A DNA stretch of 61,715 nucleotides from Bacteroidaceae bacterium (GTDB lineage: Bacteria > Bacteroidota > Bacteroidia > Bacteroidales > Bacteroidaceae). Positions 15,879 to 25,491 of the stretch are shown piece by piece. The stretch lies in assembly GCA_017555845.1 (NCBI GenBank), contig JAFZFO010000004.1, forward strand, positions 1 to 61,715, written 5' to 3'. Below the pieces are notes generated by a model. The model ran no database searches, was not told the origin of the DNA, and saw only the letters and a program-made list of their open reading frames with translations. The position numbers and the translations under genes were made by a program. Positions within the stretch are counted from its first letter, which is position 1. Every line of letters begins with the position of its first letter.

Positions 15879-18800
15879 ATGAAGAAGAAATTTCCTGTAT
15901 ATAATCAGTTGAACCTGCCTCAGATTAACAAGGAGGTTTTGAATGAGTGGGAGAAGAACGACCTGTTCTCAAAAAGTATGACGGAACGCGAGGGCGCTCC
16001 TTCGTTTGTATTTTTTGAGGGTCCTCCTTCAGCTAACGGTATGCCTGGTATCCACCACGTGATGGCGCGTAGTATCAAGGATACTTTCTGCCGTTTCAAG
16101 ACAATGAAGGGCTTCCAGGTAAAGCGTAAGGCCGGTTGGGATACACACGGTCTGCCCGTTGAGCTTGGCGTGGAGAAGAAACTGAATATTACAAAAGAGG
16201 ATATCGGCAAGAAGATTTCAGTAGACGACTATAACCGCAACTGTCGCGAGGAGGTCATGAAGTACACACGCGAGTGGACCGACCTTACCCGCAAGATGGG
16301 TTATTGGGTTGACCTTGAGAATCCATATATCACATACGAGAATAGCTATATCGAGTCATTGTGGTGGTTGTTGAAGCAGCTCTACAACAAGGACCTGCTC
16401 TACAAGGGCTACACAATCCAACCATATTCGCCTGCTGCAGGTACAGGATTGAGCTCGCACGAGCTTAACCAGCCCGGTTGCTACCGCGATGTAAAGGATA
16501 CCACAGCTGTCGCGCAGTTCCGTATGCTTGACCCTAAACCAGAGATGACTGCATGGGGTACCCCATACTTCATCGCATGGACAACAACTCCATGGACATT
16601 GCCTTCAAATACAGCACTTTGCGTTGGCCCAAAAATTGACTATGTTGCAGTACAGACATATAATGCGTATACAGGCCAGCCTGTGACATTGGTTCTTGCC
16701 AAGGCTTTGTTGGCGGCTCACTTCAATCCTGCAGGTGCAGAGATGGCGCTCGAGGATTACAAGGCGGGCGACAAGGTTGTTCCTTACAAGGTAATAGCCG
16801 AGTACAAGGGTAGTGATCTCGTTGGTATGCACTATGCACAGCTGTTCCCATGGGTAAAACCAGTGAGAAAGGATGGCGACTGCGTTGTAGATGCATCGGC
16901 CGAGGCTTTCCGAGTTATCCCCGGCGATTATGTCACAACTGAGGATGGTACAGGTATCGTTCACATTGCTCCTACATTCGGTGCCGATGATGCTTTTGTA
17001 GCAAAGGCTGCCGGCATTCCTTCACTCTTCATGATCAACAAGAAGGGCGAGACACGTCCTATGGTTGACTTTACAGGTAAGTTCTGGGCAATTGACGAAC
17101 TTGATGATGATTTCGTTGCAAACTTTGTAAATGTTGACGAGTATGCAAAATTCGCTGCTGCTTATGTGAAGAATGCATACGACCCACAATATACCGTTGA
17201 TGGCCGTTACGATGACAAGGCTGCCGCAAAGGCCGAGACACTTGATGTAGTGCTCTGCATGGTGCTCAAGCAGGCCGGTCTTGCATTCAAGATTGAGAAG
17301 CACGTACACAACTACCCACACTGTTGGCGTACTGACAAGCCCGTGCTCTACTATCCGCTCGACAGTTGGTTCGTGCGTGCATCACAGATGAAAGAGCGCA
17401 TGAGCGAACTCAACAAAACCATCACATGGAAACCCGAATCTACCGGTACCGGCCGTTTCGGCAAGTGGCTTGAGAACTTGAACGACTGGAACTTGAGCCG
17501 TAGCCGCTATTGGGGTACTCCATTGCCAATATGGACAAGTGAGGATGGCGAGGCTATCTGCATCGGTTCAGTGGCTGAACTCTATGATGAGATTGAGAAG
17601 GCTGTTGCTGCCGGTGTAATGGCAAGCAACCCATACAAGGATAAGGGGTTCGTTCCTGGCGACTACAGCAAGGCTAACTATGACAAGATTGACCTGCACC
17701 GTCCATATGTTGATGATATCAAGCTTGTATCTTCGACCGGCAAGGTAATGACACGTGAACTTGACCTCATTGACGTGTGGTTCGACTCTGGTGCCATGCC
17801 TTATGCGCAGATCCACTATCCATTCGAGAACAAGGAGACCCTCGACAGCCGTGCGGTATATCCAGCCGACTTCATTGCCGAGGGTGTCGACCAGACACGT
17901 GGATGGTTCTATACCTTGCATGCTATTGCAACAATGGTATTTGACAGCGTTGCATACAAGACTGTAATTTCAAACGGTCTCGTGCTTGACAAGAACGGCG
18001 ACAAGATGTCAAAACGTCTTGGCAATGCGGTTGACCCATTCGATACAATCGAGAACTACGGTAGCGACGCTTTGCGTTGGTACATGATTACCAACTCGGC
18101 TCCTTGGGATAACCTCCGTTTCAATGAGGAGGGTGTGAAGGAAGTTACCCGTTCATTCTTCGGTAAGTTGTACCAGACATACAGCTTCTTTACAATGTAT
18201 GCTAATGTTGACGGCTTTACATATTCAGAGCCCGATGTTCCTTTGGCAGAGCGTCCAGAACTTGACCGTTGGATATTGTCGGCACTCAACACATTGGTAA
18301 AGAATGTGAACGGTTGCCTGAACGACTACGAGCCTACAAAGGCCGGCCGTCTGATCCAGGATTTTGTCATTGACAATGTAAGTAACTGGTTCGTACGTCT
18401 CAGCCGCAAGCGTTTCTGGGGTTCAGAGCAGAGCACAGACAAACTCTCGGCATACCAGACTCTCTATACATGTCTTGAGACTGTAGCACGCCTTATGGCA
18501 CCTATCGCTCCGTTCTATGCAGAGCGTCTGTATCAGGATTTGACATCTGTGACCGGCCGTGGTGATGCTGCATCGGTTCATCTTGCAAAGTTCCCAGAGT
18601 GTGACGAGCAGAGCGTGGACAGCGAGCTTGAGTATCGCATGGTATTGGCACAGCAGATTTCGTCTATGGTGCTTGCTCTCCGCAAGAAGGAGGCGCTCAT
18701 CGTGCGTCAGCCACTGCAGAAGATTGCAATCCCTGCTGCCGATGAGGTTATGAAGTCACGCATTGAGGCTGTCAAGCAGCTTATCCTTAATGAGGTGAAT

Positions 18801-19361
18801 GTCAAGGAACTGGTGTTCGTTGAGGGCGACGGTATCCTTGTGAAGAAGATCAAGTGTAACTTCCGTACTCTTGGAAAGAAGTTCGGCAAGCTCATGAAGA
18901 GCGTGAACGAGGCTGTTACAAACATGTCTCAGGAGCAGATTGCCGAGCTCGAGAAGAATGGCAACATTACATTGCAGGTTGAGGGTGTTGATGCACTCAT
19001 TGAACTTGCCGATGTTGAGATCTTCAGCGAGGATGTCCCAGGCTGGACTGTTGCCAATGAAGGCGCATTGACAGTGGCACTTGATGTTGAGGTTACCGAT
19101 GACTTGCGTCGCGAGGGTATTGCACGTGAAATTGTCAAGAAGATTCAGGCAATGCGTAAGGATAGCGGTTTTGACATCGTTGACCGCATCGCAGTCGAGA
19201 TTGCAAGTAGCGAGGCTACCGATGCTGCCGTTGAACAGTTCAATGGCTACATCTGCAATCAGGTGCTTGCCGATGAACTGAAGATAAGCGACAGCGTGGA
19301 TGGCGACAATGTCGTTGAACTCGACAACGTGGCTGTGAAGCTGTCTGTAAGAAAACTTTGA
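15879..19361 (+). CDS. ileS: Isoleucyl-tRNA synthetase
   Basis: This 1160-residue class I aminoacyl-tRNA synthetase charges tRNA-Ile. The HIGH-type motif is GMPGIHHVMAR near residue 50 and the KMSKS motif is KMSKR at about 709-713. The region from 180 to 450 is the CP1 editing domain that hydrolyses Val-tRNA-Ile (GTGIVHIAPTFGADD). The protein is of the long, eukaryote-like IleRS type, with an anticodon-binding part and an extended C-terminal region and no C-terminal zinc-binding cysteines. It heads an operon with the DksA-like gene, lspA and the DUF4296 gene, an order I associate with Bacteroidales. Confidence 0.97.
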   Translation: MKKKFPVYNQLNLPQINKEVLNEWEKNDLFSKSMTEREGAPSFVFFEGPPSANGMPGIHHVMARSIKDTFCRFKTMKGFQVKRKAGWDTHGLPVELGVEKKLNITKEDIGKKISVDDYNRNCREEVMKYTREWTDLTRKMGYWVDLENPYITYENSYIESLWWLLKQLYNKDLLYKGYTIQPYSPAAGTGLSSHELNQPGCYRDVKDTTAVAQFRMLDPKPEMTAWGTPYFIAWTTTPWTLPSNTALCVGPKIDYVAVQTYNAYTGQPVTLVLAKALLAAHFNPAGAEMALEDYKAGDKVVPYKVIAEYKGSDLVGMHYAQLFPWVKPVRKDGDCVVDASAEAFRVIPGDYVTTEDGTGIVHIAPTFGADDAFVAKAAGIPSLFMINKKGETRPMVDFTGKFWAIDELDDDFVANFVNVDEYAKFAAAYVKNAYDPQYTVDGRYDDKAAAKAETLDVVLCMVLKQAGLAFKIEKHVHNYPHCWRTDKPVLYYPLDSWFVRASQMKERMSELNKTITWKPESTGTGRFGKWLENLNDWNLSRSRYWGTPLPIWTSEDGEAICIGSVAELYDEIEKAVAAGVMASNPYKDKGFVPGDYSKANYDKIDLHRPYVDDIKLVSSTGKVMTRELDLIDVWFDSGAMPYAQIHYPFENKETLDSRAVYPADFIAEGVDQTRGWFYTLHAIATMVFDSVAYKTVISNGLVLDKNGDKMSKRLGNAVDPFDTIENYGSDALRWYMITNSAPWDNLRFNEEGVKEVTRSFFGKLYQTYSFFTMYANVDGFTYSEPDVPLAERPELDRWILSALNTLVKNVNGCLNDYEPTKAGRLIQDFVIDNVSNWFVRLSRKRFWGSEQSTDKLSAYQTLYTCLETVARLMAPIAPFYAERLYQDLTSVTGRGDAASVHLAKFPECDEQSVDSELEYRMVLAQQISSMVLALRKKEALIVRQPLQKIAIPAADEVMKSRIEAVKQLILNEVNVKELVFVEGDGILVKKIKCNFRTLGKKFGKLMKSVNEAVTNMSQEQIAELEKNGNITLQVEGVDALIELADVEIFSEDVPGWTVANEGALTVALDVEVTDDLRREGIAREIVKKIQAMRKDSGFDIVDRIAVEIASSEATDAAVEQFNGYICNQVLADELKISDSVDGDNVVELDNVAVKLSVRKL

Positions 19362-19400
19362 AAAAACTTATATTACTAACCATAATAATTGATAAGAGAT

Positions 19401-19775
19401 ATGTCAGAAAAAGTTCGTTATTCAGATGCGGAGTTGGAAGAATTCCGTGCAGTGATTTTGCAGAAACTGGAACTTGCAAAGAGAGATTATGACCAGATCA
19501 TGCGCGCATTGCGTCATGAGGATTCCAATGATGTTGCCGATACATCCCCAACATACAAAGGACTCGAGGATGGCAGTGATGCTGCTTACCTTGAGGAGCA
19601 GATGCAGATTGCCAGCCGTCAGGCAAAATTCATCCAGGGTTTGCAGGCTGCGCTCATCCGCATTGAGAACAAGACATATGGCGTTTGCCGCGAGACCGGT
19701 AAACTCATTGCAAAGGAGAGATTGATGGCAGTGCCACATGCAACTCTCAGTATTGAAGCAAAGAAGAATAGATAA
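19401..19775 (+). CDS. DksA/TraR-like protein lacking the zinc cysteines
   Basis: This 124-residue protein has a long N-terminal helical hairpin (residues 8-75) and a C-terminal DksA/TraR-type tail YGVCRETGKLIAKERLMAVPHATLSIEAKK. Canonical DksA has four zinc cysteines; only one (Cys in GVCRETG) is present here, so zinc binding is unlikely. DksA proteins bind the RNA polymerase secondary channel and act with ppGpp; this short form probably does something related. ATG 19401 is used because the in-frame upstream codon is TTG (19389). It lies 39 bp after ileS and 7 bp before lspA. Confidence 0.85.
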   Translation: MSEKVRYSDAELEEFRAVILQKLELAKRDYDQIMRALRHEDSNDVADTSPTYKGLEDGSDAAYLEEQMQIASRQAKFIQGLQAALIRIENKTYGVCRETGKLIAKERLMAVPHATLSIEAKKNR

Positions 19776-19782
19776 GTAATTT

Positions 19783-20385
19783 ATGGCAACATGTTCTAAA
19801 GGACGTTGTCGCTTTATATGGATCTCGGTTTTACTTGCAATCGTTATCGATCAAGTGATAAAGATTGCAGTAAAAACGAGTATGCCATTAGGCGGCGGCT
19901 TTTCTGTATTTGGAGATTGGTTCCAGATCCGTTTCATTGAGAACAATGGAATGGCATTCGGTATGGAGTTGTTCAACAAACTGTTCCTTACAGGATTCCG
20001 TATAGTTGCTGTTGCCTTTCTTATATATTTGCTGATAAAGCTTATCAAGGACAAGGAATATCCTACTGGCTTTGTCTTTGCAGTGGCAATGATTCTGGCC
20101 GGTGCCGCAGGCAATATTATAGATTGTCTGTTCTATGGCGAGATCTTCTCGTCCAGCTATGGCCAGGTTGCCCATTTTGTCCCTTGGGGCGAAGGATACT
20201 CCTCTTTCTTTGAAGGAAGGGTAGTGGATATGTTCTATTTCCCTCTTTTTACCTGGCCCGAATGGATGCCGCTTATCGGTGGTGACATTTTCTTCGGTCC
20301 TGTCTTCAACTTTGCCGATGCGTGCATCAGCTGCAGTGTCGTGGCCATACTTGTGTGGTATAGAAAGTTCCTTTTCAGTAATTAA
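19783..20385 (+). CDS. lspA: Signal peptidase II (lipoprotein signal peptidase)
   Basis: LspA is an inner-membrane aspartyl protease that removes signal peptides from diacylglyceryl-modified prolipoproteins. The protein has 200 residues and four membrane helices. The catalytic aspartates sit in GNIIDCLF and FNFADACIS, and ENNGMAFG is the conserved loop. It is longer than the E. coli enzyme because of an extra loop between the two catalytic motifs, usual in Bacteroidota. The next gene, a lipoprotein, starts at the base following the stop codon. Confidence 0.96.
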   Translation: MATCSKGRCRFIWISVLLAIVIDQVIKIAVKTSMPLGGGFSVFGDWFQIRFIENNGMAFGMELFNKLFLTGFRIVAVAFLIYLLIKLIKDKEYPTGFVFAVAMILAGAAGNIIDCLFYGEIFSSSYGQVAHFVPWGEGYSSFFEGRVVDMFYFPLFTWPEWMPLIGGDIFFGPVFNFADACISCSVVAILVWYRKFLFSN

Positions 20386-21207
20386 ATGCAGGCAATGCGT
20401 CATCGTGCAGTAAAGACAGTAGCACTCCTGTTGCTCGTATTGTTGGTCTCATGTAAGGTTGAGATGCCCAAGAGTGTGCTTCCGCCCGAAAAGATGGAGG
20501 CTATACTGTATGATTATCATTTGACGGAGTCCATGACATCTACATTTGCATCGGTTGACTACAAGGAGAAACTGATGTATATCTATGTCTATGAAAAACA
20601 TCATATCAGCAAGGAAATGCTTGACTCGTCGCTTGTGTGGTACAGCCGTTATCCCAAACATCTGAAGGAGGTGTACAAGAGCCTTGAAGCCCGTTTGCAG
20701 AGTGAGGTGGATTCGTTGGCGGAGTCAAAGGTGGCAAAAAGCGAACTTGTGGATCTGGATATGGCATATCTGGCACCTGATGTCGCTGAATTGTGGACCG
20801 GACATCCCGTAAAGATGCTCACTGCTACACCCCTTGGCAATAAGATCAATTTCTCCTTTGATGTTCCCAAAGACTCATCATTTGTCGTTGGAGACAGCCT
20901 GGTGCTGTCATTCAAGTCCCTGTTCGTGGCAAGGGATACCTTGAGTGTAAAACAGGAGGCTTATGCTGCCATAACACTTGAGTATAGCGATGATGCATAC
21001 TCTATGGCCGGCGTCAGTGTTAAGAAATCGGGTAACTTTGCTGTTGCGGCGCCAAGGAATGTACAAAGCCGTTTAAGGTCGATGTCCGGTTATATATATT
21101 ATTTCGACAACGATACGGCGAACTCATCAAAATTGATCCTTAGTGGATTGTCTCTCAAGAGAATTCATGCTGTTCAGCCTGCAAAGAAAGAAATCGGGCA
21201 GAAGTGA
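20386..21207 (+). CDS. DUF4296 domain lipoprotein
   Basis: This 273-residue predicted lipoprotein has a signal MQAMRHRAVKTVALLLLVLLVSCK with lipobox LVSC. The following region (LPPEKMEAILYDYHLTESM ... YEKHHISKEMLDSSLVWYSR) is the DUF4296 domain, known in Bacteroidota next to lspA. Residues 150-260 are beta-rich. Function is unknown. Its start directly abuts the lspA stop, so expression is coupled; the protein is itself an LspA substrate. ATG at 20395 is an alternative start. Confidence 0.85.
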   Translation: MQAMRHRAVKTVALLLLVLLVSCKVEMPKSVLPPEKMEAILYDYHLTESMTSTFASVDYKEKLMYIYVYEKHHISKEMLDSSLVWYSRYPKHLKEVYKSLEARLQSEVDSLAESKVAKSELVDLDMAYLAPDVAELWTGHPVKMLTATPLGNKINFSFDVPKDSSFVVGDSLVLSFKSLFVARDTLSVKQEAYAAITLEYSDDAYSMAGVSVKKSGNFAVAAPRNVQSRLRSMSGYIYYFDNDTANSSKLILSGLSLKRIHAVQPAKKEIGQK

Positions 21208-21413
21208 AACACAATCTAAAGCAATATTTGGCACGTAGGCTGCATCTGCCCACCGGGGAGGTGTTGGAAAGATACGTTGTACATGTACGTGATGGCATAG
21301 TTCTGGACTGGCATCCATTTGAGCATGAAAGCCAGTCAATGATTCTTGTAGAAGAATTTTATGCCAGCGCAGGAATTGACGGTACGCTTGTGCTGGAGAG
21401 TGTGAACCTTTAA
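21204..21413 (+). CDS. Small conserved-looking protein in the lspA operon
   Basis: This 69-residue ORF uses a GTG start that overlaps the preceding stop by 4 bp. It has no signal peptide or membrane helix. The segment VHVRDGIVLDWHPFEHESQSM looks structured and resembles the N-terminal strand layout of amidohydrolase-type proteins, but it is far too short for an enzyme. The 4-bp overlap and absence of a gap before the convergent gene support it as real. It converges with, and overlaps by 4 bp, the SpoU methyltransferase gene. Function not recognised. Confidence 0.6.
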   Translation: MKHNLKQYLARRLHLPTGEVLERYVVHVRDGIVLDWHPFEHESQSMILVEEFYASAGIDGTLVLESVNL

Positions 21414-22162
21414 TTGCGGCGACGGAACTCGCTGCATATGATGGCTGTGGCAACAGAGACGTTGAGTGATTCTGATGTCTCACGGCCCAATGGGTAGTTG
21501 GGGATGAACAGCCTTTCGTTGATGTGCTTGCCACATTCATTGCTAATGCCGTTGCCTTCGTTACCCATAATTATCAATCCGTTGTTTTTCAACTCTTTCC
21601 TGTAGATGTCCTCTCCATCGAGGAATGTTCCGTACAATGGTGCCTTTTCCTTGATTGATTCAATGAACGCGGGTAAGTCGACATAGTGTACTTTTACGCG
21701 GCCAATGGCTCCCATTGTAGCCTGTACTGTCTTGGGGTTGTAAATATCGGCTGTGCCAATTGAACAGAAGATGTTTTCTATTCCGAACCAGTCGGCAATG
21801 CGTATTATGGTACCCAAGTTTCCCGGATCCTGTACGTTGTCGAGTGCGAGACATAATTCGCGTTGGGGGGCTGATGGGTCCATGTTGTGTTGTGGTTGAC
21901 GGAATATGCCCATGACGCCTTGTGGTGCTTGCTGGAAACTTATGCGGCGCATCTCTTCGTTGCTCACTTCAATGATCTCGGCGTCAGTGTGGAGATGGTG
22001 CTCCTGTAGCCATTCGGCTGTTGCAATCAGCTTGTCGGCCTTCAGGCCTGCAGCTATTAGGTCAAGGACGGTCTTGCCGCCTTCAGCGACAAAGAGACCG
22101 CTCTCTTTTCTATGTTTTTTATTTTCGAGTGCCGATATTCGTTTTTGAAGTGCTTTGCTCAA
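21410..22162 (-). CDS. TrmH/SpoU family RNA 2'-O-methyltransferase
   Basis: This 250-residue SPOUT-class methyltransferase has an N-terminal substrate-binding domain (KHRKESGLFVAEGGKTV) and a C-terminal trefoil-knot domain with the three motifs LALDNVQDPGNLGTIIRIADW, IIMGNEGNGIS and IPNYPLGRETSESLNVSVA (each abbreviated here to its core). It should 2'-O-methylate rRNA or tRNA; the target is not readable from sequence. ATG 22162 is preferred over 22183 because a -7 box TAGATTTG at 22198-22205 would leave only about 8 nt of leader for the longer form. Confidence 0.9.
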   Translation of the reverse strand: MSKALQKRISALENKKHRKESGLFVAEGGKTVLDLIAAGLKADKLIATAEWLQEHHLHTDAEIIEVSNEEMRRISFQQAPQGVMGIFRQPQHNMDPSAPQRELCLALDNVQDPGNLGTIIRIADWFGIENIFCSIGTADIYNPKTVQATMGAIGRVKVHYVDLPAFIESIKEKAPLYGTFLDGEDIYRKELKNNGLIIMGNEGNGISNECGKHINERLFIPNYPLGRETSESLNVSVATAIICSEFRRRN

Positions 22163-22197
22163 CATCTTTTTTTGCTTTTGCATATATTAAAGTGGTG

Positions 22198-22205
22198 CAA
22201 ATCTA
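22198..22205 (-). promoter_or_regulatory. Promoter -7 box of the SpoU methyltransferase gene
   Basis: TAGATTTG on the minus strand matches TAnnTTTG. Transcription is expected to begin near 22191. Confidence 0.5.
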
Positions 22206-22303
22206 CCCTAAATCTTTCAAGTTTTTACTATATTTGTAAATTATTTTTAGTATAATACCATAATTAGGGGATTTTAGGGTTCCGCAATCAATATTTTAGT
22301 GTG

Positions 22304-24610
22304 ATGGCATTGTTGAGAAAGATGATTTTTGCGCTTTTGGGCGCGCTTCTGCTGCTCTCGTGCTCGGTGAAAAAGTTCATTCCCGAGGGCGAGTATCTGC
22401 TCAACGATGTTTCTGTAGTTTCCAATACCAATAGCGAGAACGCATCCAAGGCCAAGAATTATATCAGACAGAAACCCAATGCAAAGTGGTTCAGCCTTGT
22501 AAAGGTTCCATTGTATACCTACTCCCTCTCGGGTCTCGACTCTACAAAGTGGGGTAACCGTGTATTGCGTCGTCTTGGCGAGAAGCCTGTGATCTATAGC
22601 CATAAACTTGCCGAGGCAACACGCTACAATATCCAGCAGATGCTTTTGAACGACGGTTATCTGCATGCACGTGTCGACCTTGAAACGCTTGTCAACGAGA
22701 AGAAGCGTCGTGCTAAGGTCACATATTATCTGCATGAGAAAGAGAGATATTACATATCTGACATTGCGATTGTGTGTGAAGACAGCGCTTTGCTCAATAT
22801 TTTTGTGGCCGATTCAGCATCCTCTACAATAAAGGCCGGAATGCCGTTCAGTGTCGATGGTATGGAGATGGAGCGTCGTCGTGTGGCCGAACTGATGAGA
22901 AACAACGGATATTATCGCTTCCAGAAGGAGCACATCACATATGTTGCCGACACAGCCCATCATTCCGACAAGGTAAGATTGACCATGAATATTGCCGGCT
23001 TTACACCTGCTGCCAATGTTGAGCCTGTCAACCATACGGCATACCGCATAGGCAAGATCTATTACGTGGCAAATGCAGGTCTTCATCTTGACGATGCTCT
23101 GCTCGAACAGTGCGATACCATTGAACATGATGACTTTTCTATTCTCTACAATGAGTCACAGGTGGTGCGCACAAAGATATTGTTGGAGAATACATATATT
23201 ACTCCCGGCGAACTGTACTCTCAGGAGAATGTCGACAAGACATACAACTCATTCTCGCAGCTTTCGGCGTTGAAATATACGACTGTGAGAATGCAGGAGC
23301 GTCCCGATACGGCTCTTCTTGATTGCTATATCATGTATGAAAAGAGTAAGCGTTGCACGGTCGGTTTTGACCTTGACGGCACCAATACTGCCGGAAACTT
23401 CGGTGCTCTGGCGTCGGTAACCCTGTCGGACAAGAATCTTTTCAAAGGATCCGAGAAGCTTGCCCTGAGACTTTTCGCTGCGTACGAGGCCGTATCGAAC
23501 CTTCGCGGATACAACGGAAACAAATTCTTTGAATATGGTGCCGAGTTGAGCCTGCGTTTCCAGGGTGGTATCATCTCGACCTTGGTTCCTGCCGATAAGA
23601 GAAAGCTTGTTTCATCATCGCTGTTCTCGCTCAAATACAACTCGCAGGACCGTCCTGAGTTCAACCGCAAGCTGATTTCGGGAACATGGAGCTACATGTG
23701 GAGCCGTTATAAAGAGACGCAGCACAAATTGGATGTCCTTGACCTGAACTATATCTATGTGCCTTGGATTGCCGAGACTTTCAAGGAGGAGTATCTTGAC
23801 AGTATCTCTAACCGTAACTCAATCCTCAAGTACAACTATGAGAACCTGTTGATTACAAAACTTGGATATTCATACTCATACAACTCCTCTTTGAAGGATG
23901 CCAACCGCTTCAAGCGTGTGGTCTATTCATTGAGGACAAACGTGGAGTGCTCGGGCAATGTACTCTATGGCATTAATTCAATGTTCAATAGCCCAAAGAA
24001 TGAGGAGGGACAATATACGTTCATGAACATTGCCTATGCCCAGTATGTAAAGGGTGATTTTGATATTACCACGCACATCAAGATGGATGACAGGAACTCT
24101 ATGGTAATGCATTTCGGATTCGGAATTGCCTATCCATATGGAAACTCGCGTATCCTGCCTTTTGAGAAACGTTATTTCTCGGGTGGTGCAAACGGTATGC
24201 GTGGATGGACTGTGCGCACTCTTGGCCCCGGTAGTTACAGGAACAGCAACAAGAATATCGATTTCATAAACCAGTCGGGCGACATCAAGCTTGACATGAG
24301 CATTGAATACCGTTCGCGTCTGTTCATGATGGTGCATTCTGCGGTGTTCATTGATGCCGGAAACATATGGACTATCCGTAATTACGAGGAGCAACCTGGC
24401 GGACAGTTCAAGTTTACTACATTTTACAAAGATATAGCACTGTCTTACGGCCTTGGATTGAGATTGGATTTCGATATGTTCGTATTCCGTCTCGACGCCG
24501 CAATGAAGGCCATTAACCCGGCTTACACCGGAAAGGAGAAGTTCCCGATCATTACCCCGAACTTCAACCGCGACTTTGCCTTGCATTTTGCAATAGGCTA
24601 CCCCTTCTGA
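22304..24610 (+). CDS. tamL: TamA/BamA-like outer-membrane lipoprotein (TamL)
   Basis: This 768-residue Omp85-superfamily protein begins with a lipoprotein signal (ALLGALLLLSCSVKKFIPEG), so the mature protein is lipidated as well as being a barrel; this is the TamL arrangement described in Bacteroidota. POTRA-like repeats fill about residues 25-350 (EATRYNIQQMLLNDGYLHARV is a typical POTRA helix). The barrel follows, with the Omp85 loop RYFSGGANGMRGWTVRTLG near 625 carrying the VRGF-like motif as MRGW. It probably takes part in outer-membrane protein or lipid traffic with a TamB-like partner not in this window. ATG 22304 is used; a GTG lies one codon upstream. Confidence 0.88.
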   Translation: MALLRKMIFALLGALLLLSCSVKKFIPEGEYLLNDVSVVSNTNSENASKAKNYIRQKPNAKWFSLVKVPLYTYSLSGLDSTKWGNRVLRRLGEKPVIYSHKLAEATRYNIQQMLLNDGYLHARVDLETLVNEKKRRAKVTYYLHEKERYYISDIAIVCEDSALLNIFVADSASSTIKAGMPFSVDGMEMERRRVAELMRNNGYYRFQKEHITYVADTAHHSDKVRLTMNIAGFTPAANVEPVNHTAYRIGKIYYVANAGLHLDDALLEQCDTIEHDDFSILYNESQVVRTKILLENTYITPGELYSQENVDKTYNSFSQLSALKYTTVRMQERPDTALLDCYIMYEKSKRCTVGFDLDGTNTAGNFGALASVTLSDKNLFKGSEKLALRLFAAYEAVSNLRGYNGNKFFEYGAELSLRFQGGIISTLVPADKRKLVSSSLFSLKYNSQDRPEFNRKLISGTWSYMWSRYKETQHKLDVLDLNYIYVPWIAETFKEEYLDSISNRNSILKYNYENLLITKLGYSYSYNSSLKDANRFKRVVYSLRTNVECSGNVLYGINSMFNSPKNEEGQYTFMNIAYAQYVKGDFDITTHIKMDDRNSMVMHFGFGIAYPYGNSRILPFEKRYFSGGANGMRGWTVRTLGPGSYRNSNKNIDFINQSGDIKLDMSIEYRSRLFMMVHSAVFIDAGNIWTIRNYEEQPGGQFKFTTFYKDIALSYGLGLRLDFDMFVFRLDAAMKAINPAYTGKEKFPIITPNFNRDFALHFAIGYPF

Positions 24611-24652
24611 TTTTTCGGAAGGCTTGATTTGAAAGAGAAAACAAAATATATA

Positions 24653-25456
24653 ATGGAGATTCGATTTATGAGCATTGGCAGCGGAAGCTGCGGAAATAGT
24701 TACTACCTTGGGGTGGGCGACTATGGTATTCTCATAGATGCCGGAATACCGTCAAAGACCATAAGGATGGCTTTGAAAAAAGAGGGAATTGCTTTTGAAA
24801 GCATATGTGCGGTGTTTATCACGCACGATCATGCCGACCACATCAAATCAGTTGGTGTGATATCATCAAAAGCCAATATCCCTGTATATGCAACCAAGGA
24901 GGTGCATAAAGGCATCACGCAGAACTATTGCGTTTCAAAACCCATTGATCCGTCATACGTGAGGTATGTCCAGAAGGAAGAGCCTATCACATTGAGGGAT
25001 TTTGTCATCACTCCTTTCGAGGTGCCCCATGACGGCAGTGACAATGTGGGCTATTTCATTGAGGTGGGCGACAAGAAATTCTGCATTGCTACCGATTTGG
25101 GCGAGATAACACCAAATGCCTCATATTACATTGACCAGGCCAACTATCTTGTCATTGAGTCGAACTATGAGGAGCAGATGCTTGCCATGGGCCGTTACCC
25201 GGAATTCCTGAAGGTGCGAGTGTCGGGTCCACGAGGCCACATGAGCAACCAGGCTACGGCAAAATATCTTGCATCGCATTTCAATGAACACTTGAAAAGC
25301 ATCTGGCTTTGCCACTTGAGCGAGGAGAACAATCATCCTGAATTGGCATACAAGGCCGTGACGATGGAGTTTGGAGATTATGGTATAATTGCGGGCAAGG
25401 ACGTGCAGCTCATTGTGCTGAAGCGTGCCACACCATCACTGCTATACCGTTTGTAA
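24653..25456 (+). CDS. WalJ/YycJ-like MBL-fold hydrolase
   Basis: This 267-residue metallo-beta-lactamase-fold protein has MSIGSGSCGNSYYL at the N-terminus, the metal-binding HDHADH motif at about residues 58-63, and later histidines in FEVPHDGSDNVGY and WLCHLSEENNHPE. This layout matches the YycJ/WalJ group, implicated in cell-wall or DNA-metabolism coordination in Firmicutes and common as a stand-alone gene in Bacteroidota. It is presumably a nuclease-like hydrolase. ATG 24653 is used; the open frame extends 8 codons upstream from a TTG. tyrS begins 35 bp downstream and may be cotranscribed. Confidence 0.88.
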   Translation: MEIRFMSIGSGSCGNSYYLGVGDYGILIDAGIPSKTIRMALKKEGIAFESICAVFITHDHADHIKSVGVISSKANIPVYATKEVHKGITQNYCVSKPIDPSYVRYVQKEEPITLRDFVITPFEVPHDGSDNVGYFIEVGDKKFCIATDLGEITPNASYYIDQANYLVIESNYEEQMLAMGRYPEFLKVRVSGPRGHMSNQATAKYLASHFNEHLKSIWLCHLSEENNHPELAYKAVTMEFGDYGIIAGKDVQLIVLKRATPSLLYRL

Positions 25457-25491
25457 TAAAAGAAGAAGAGTAATAATAAAAATATAAGATT

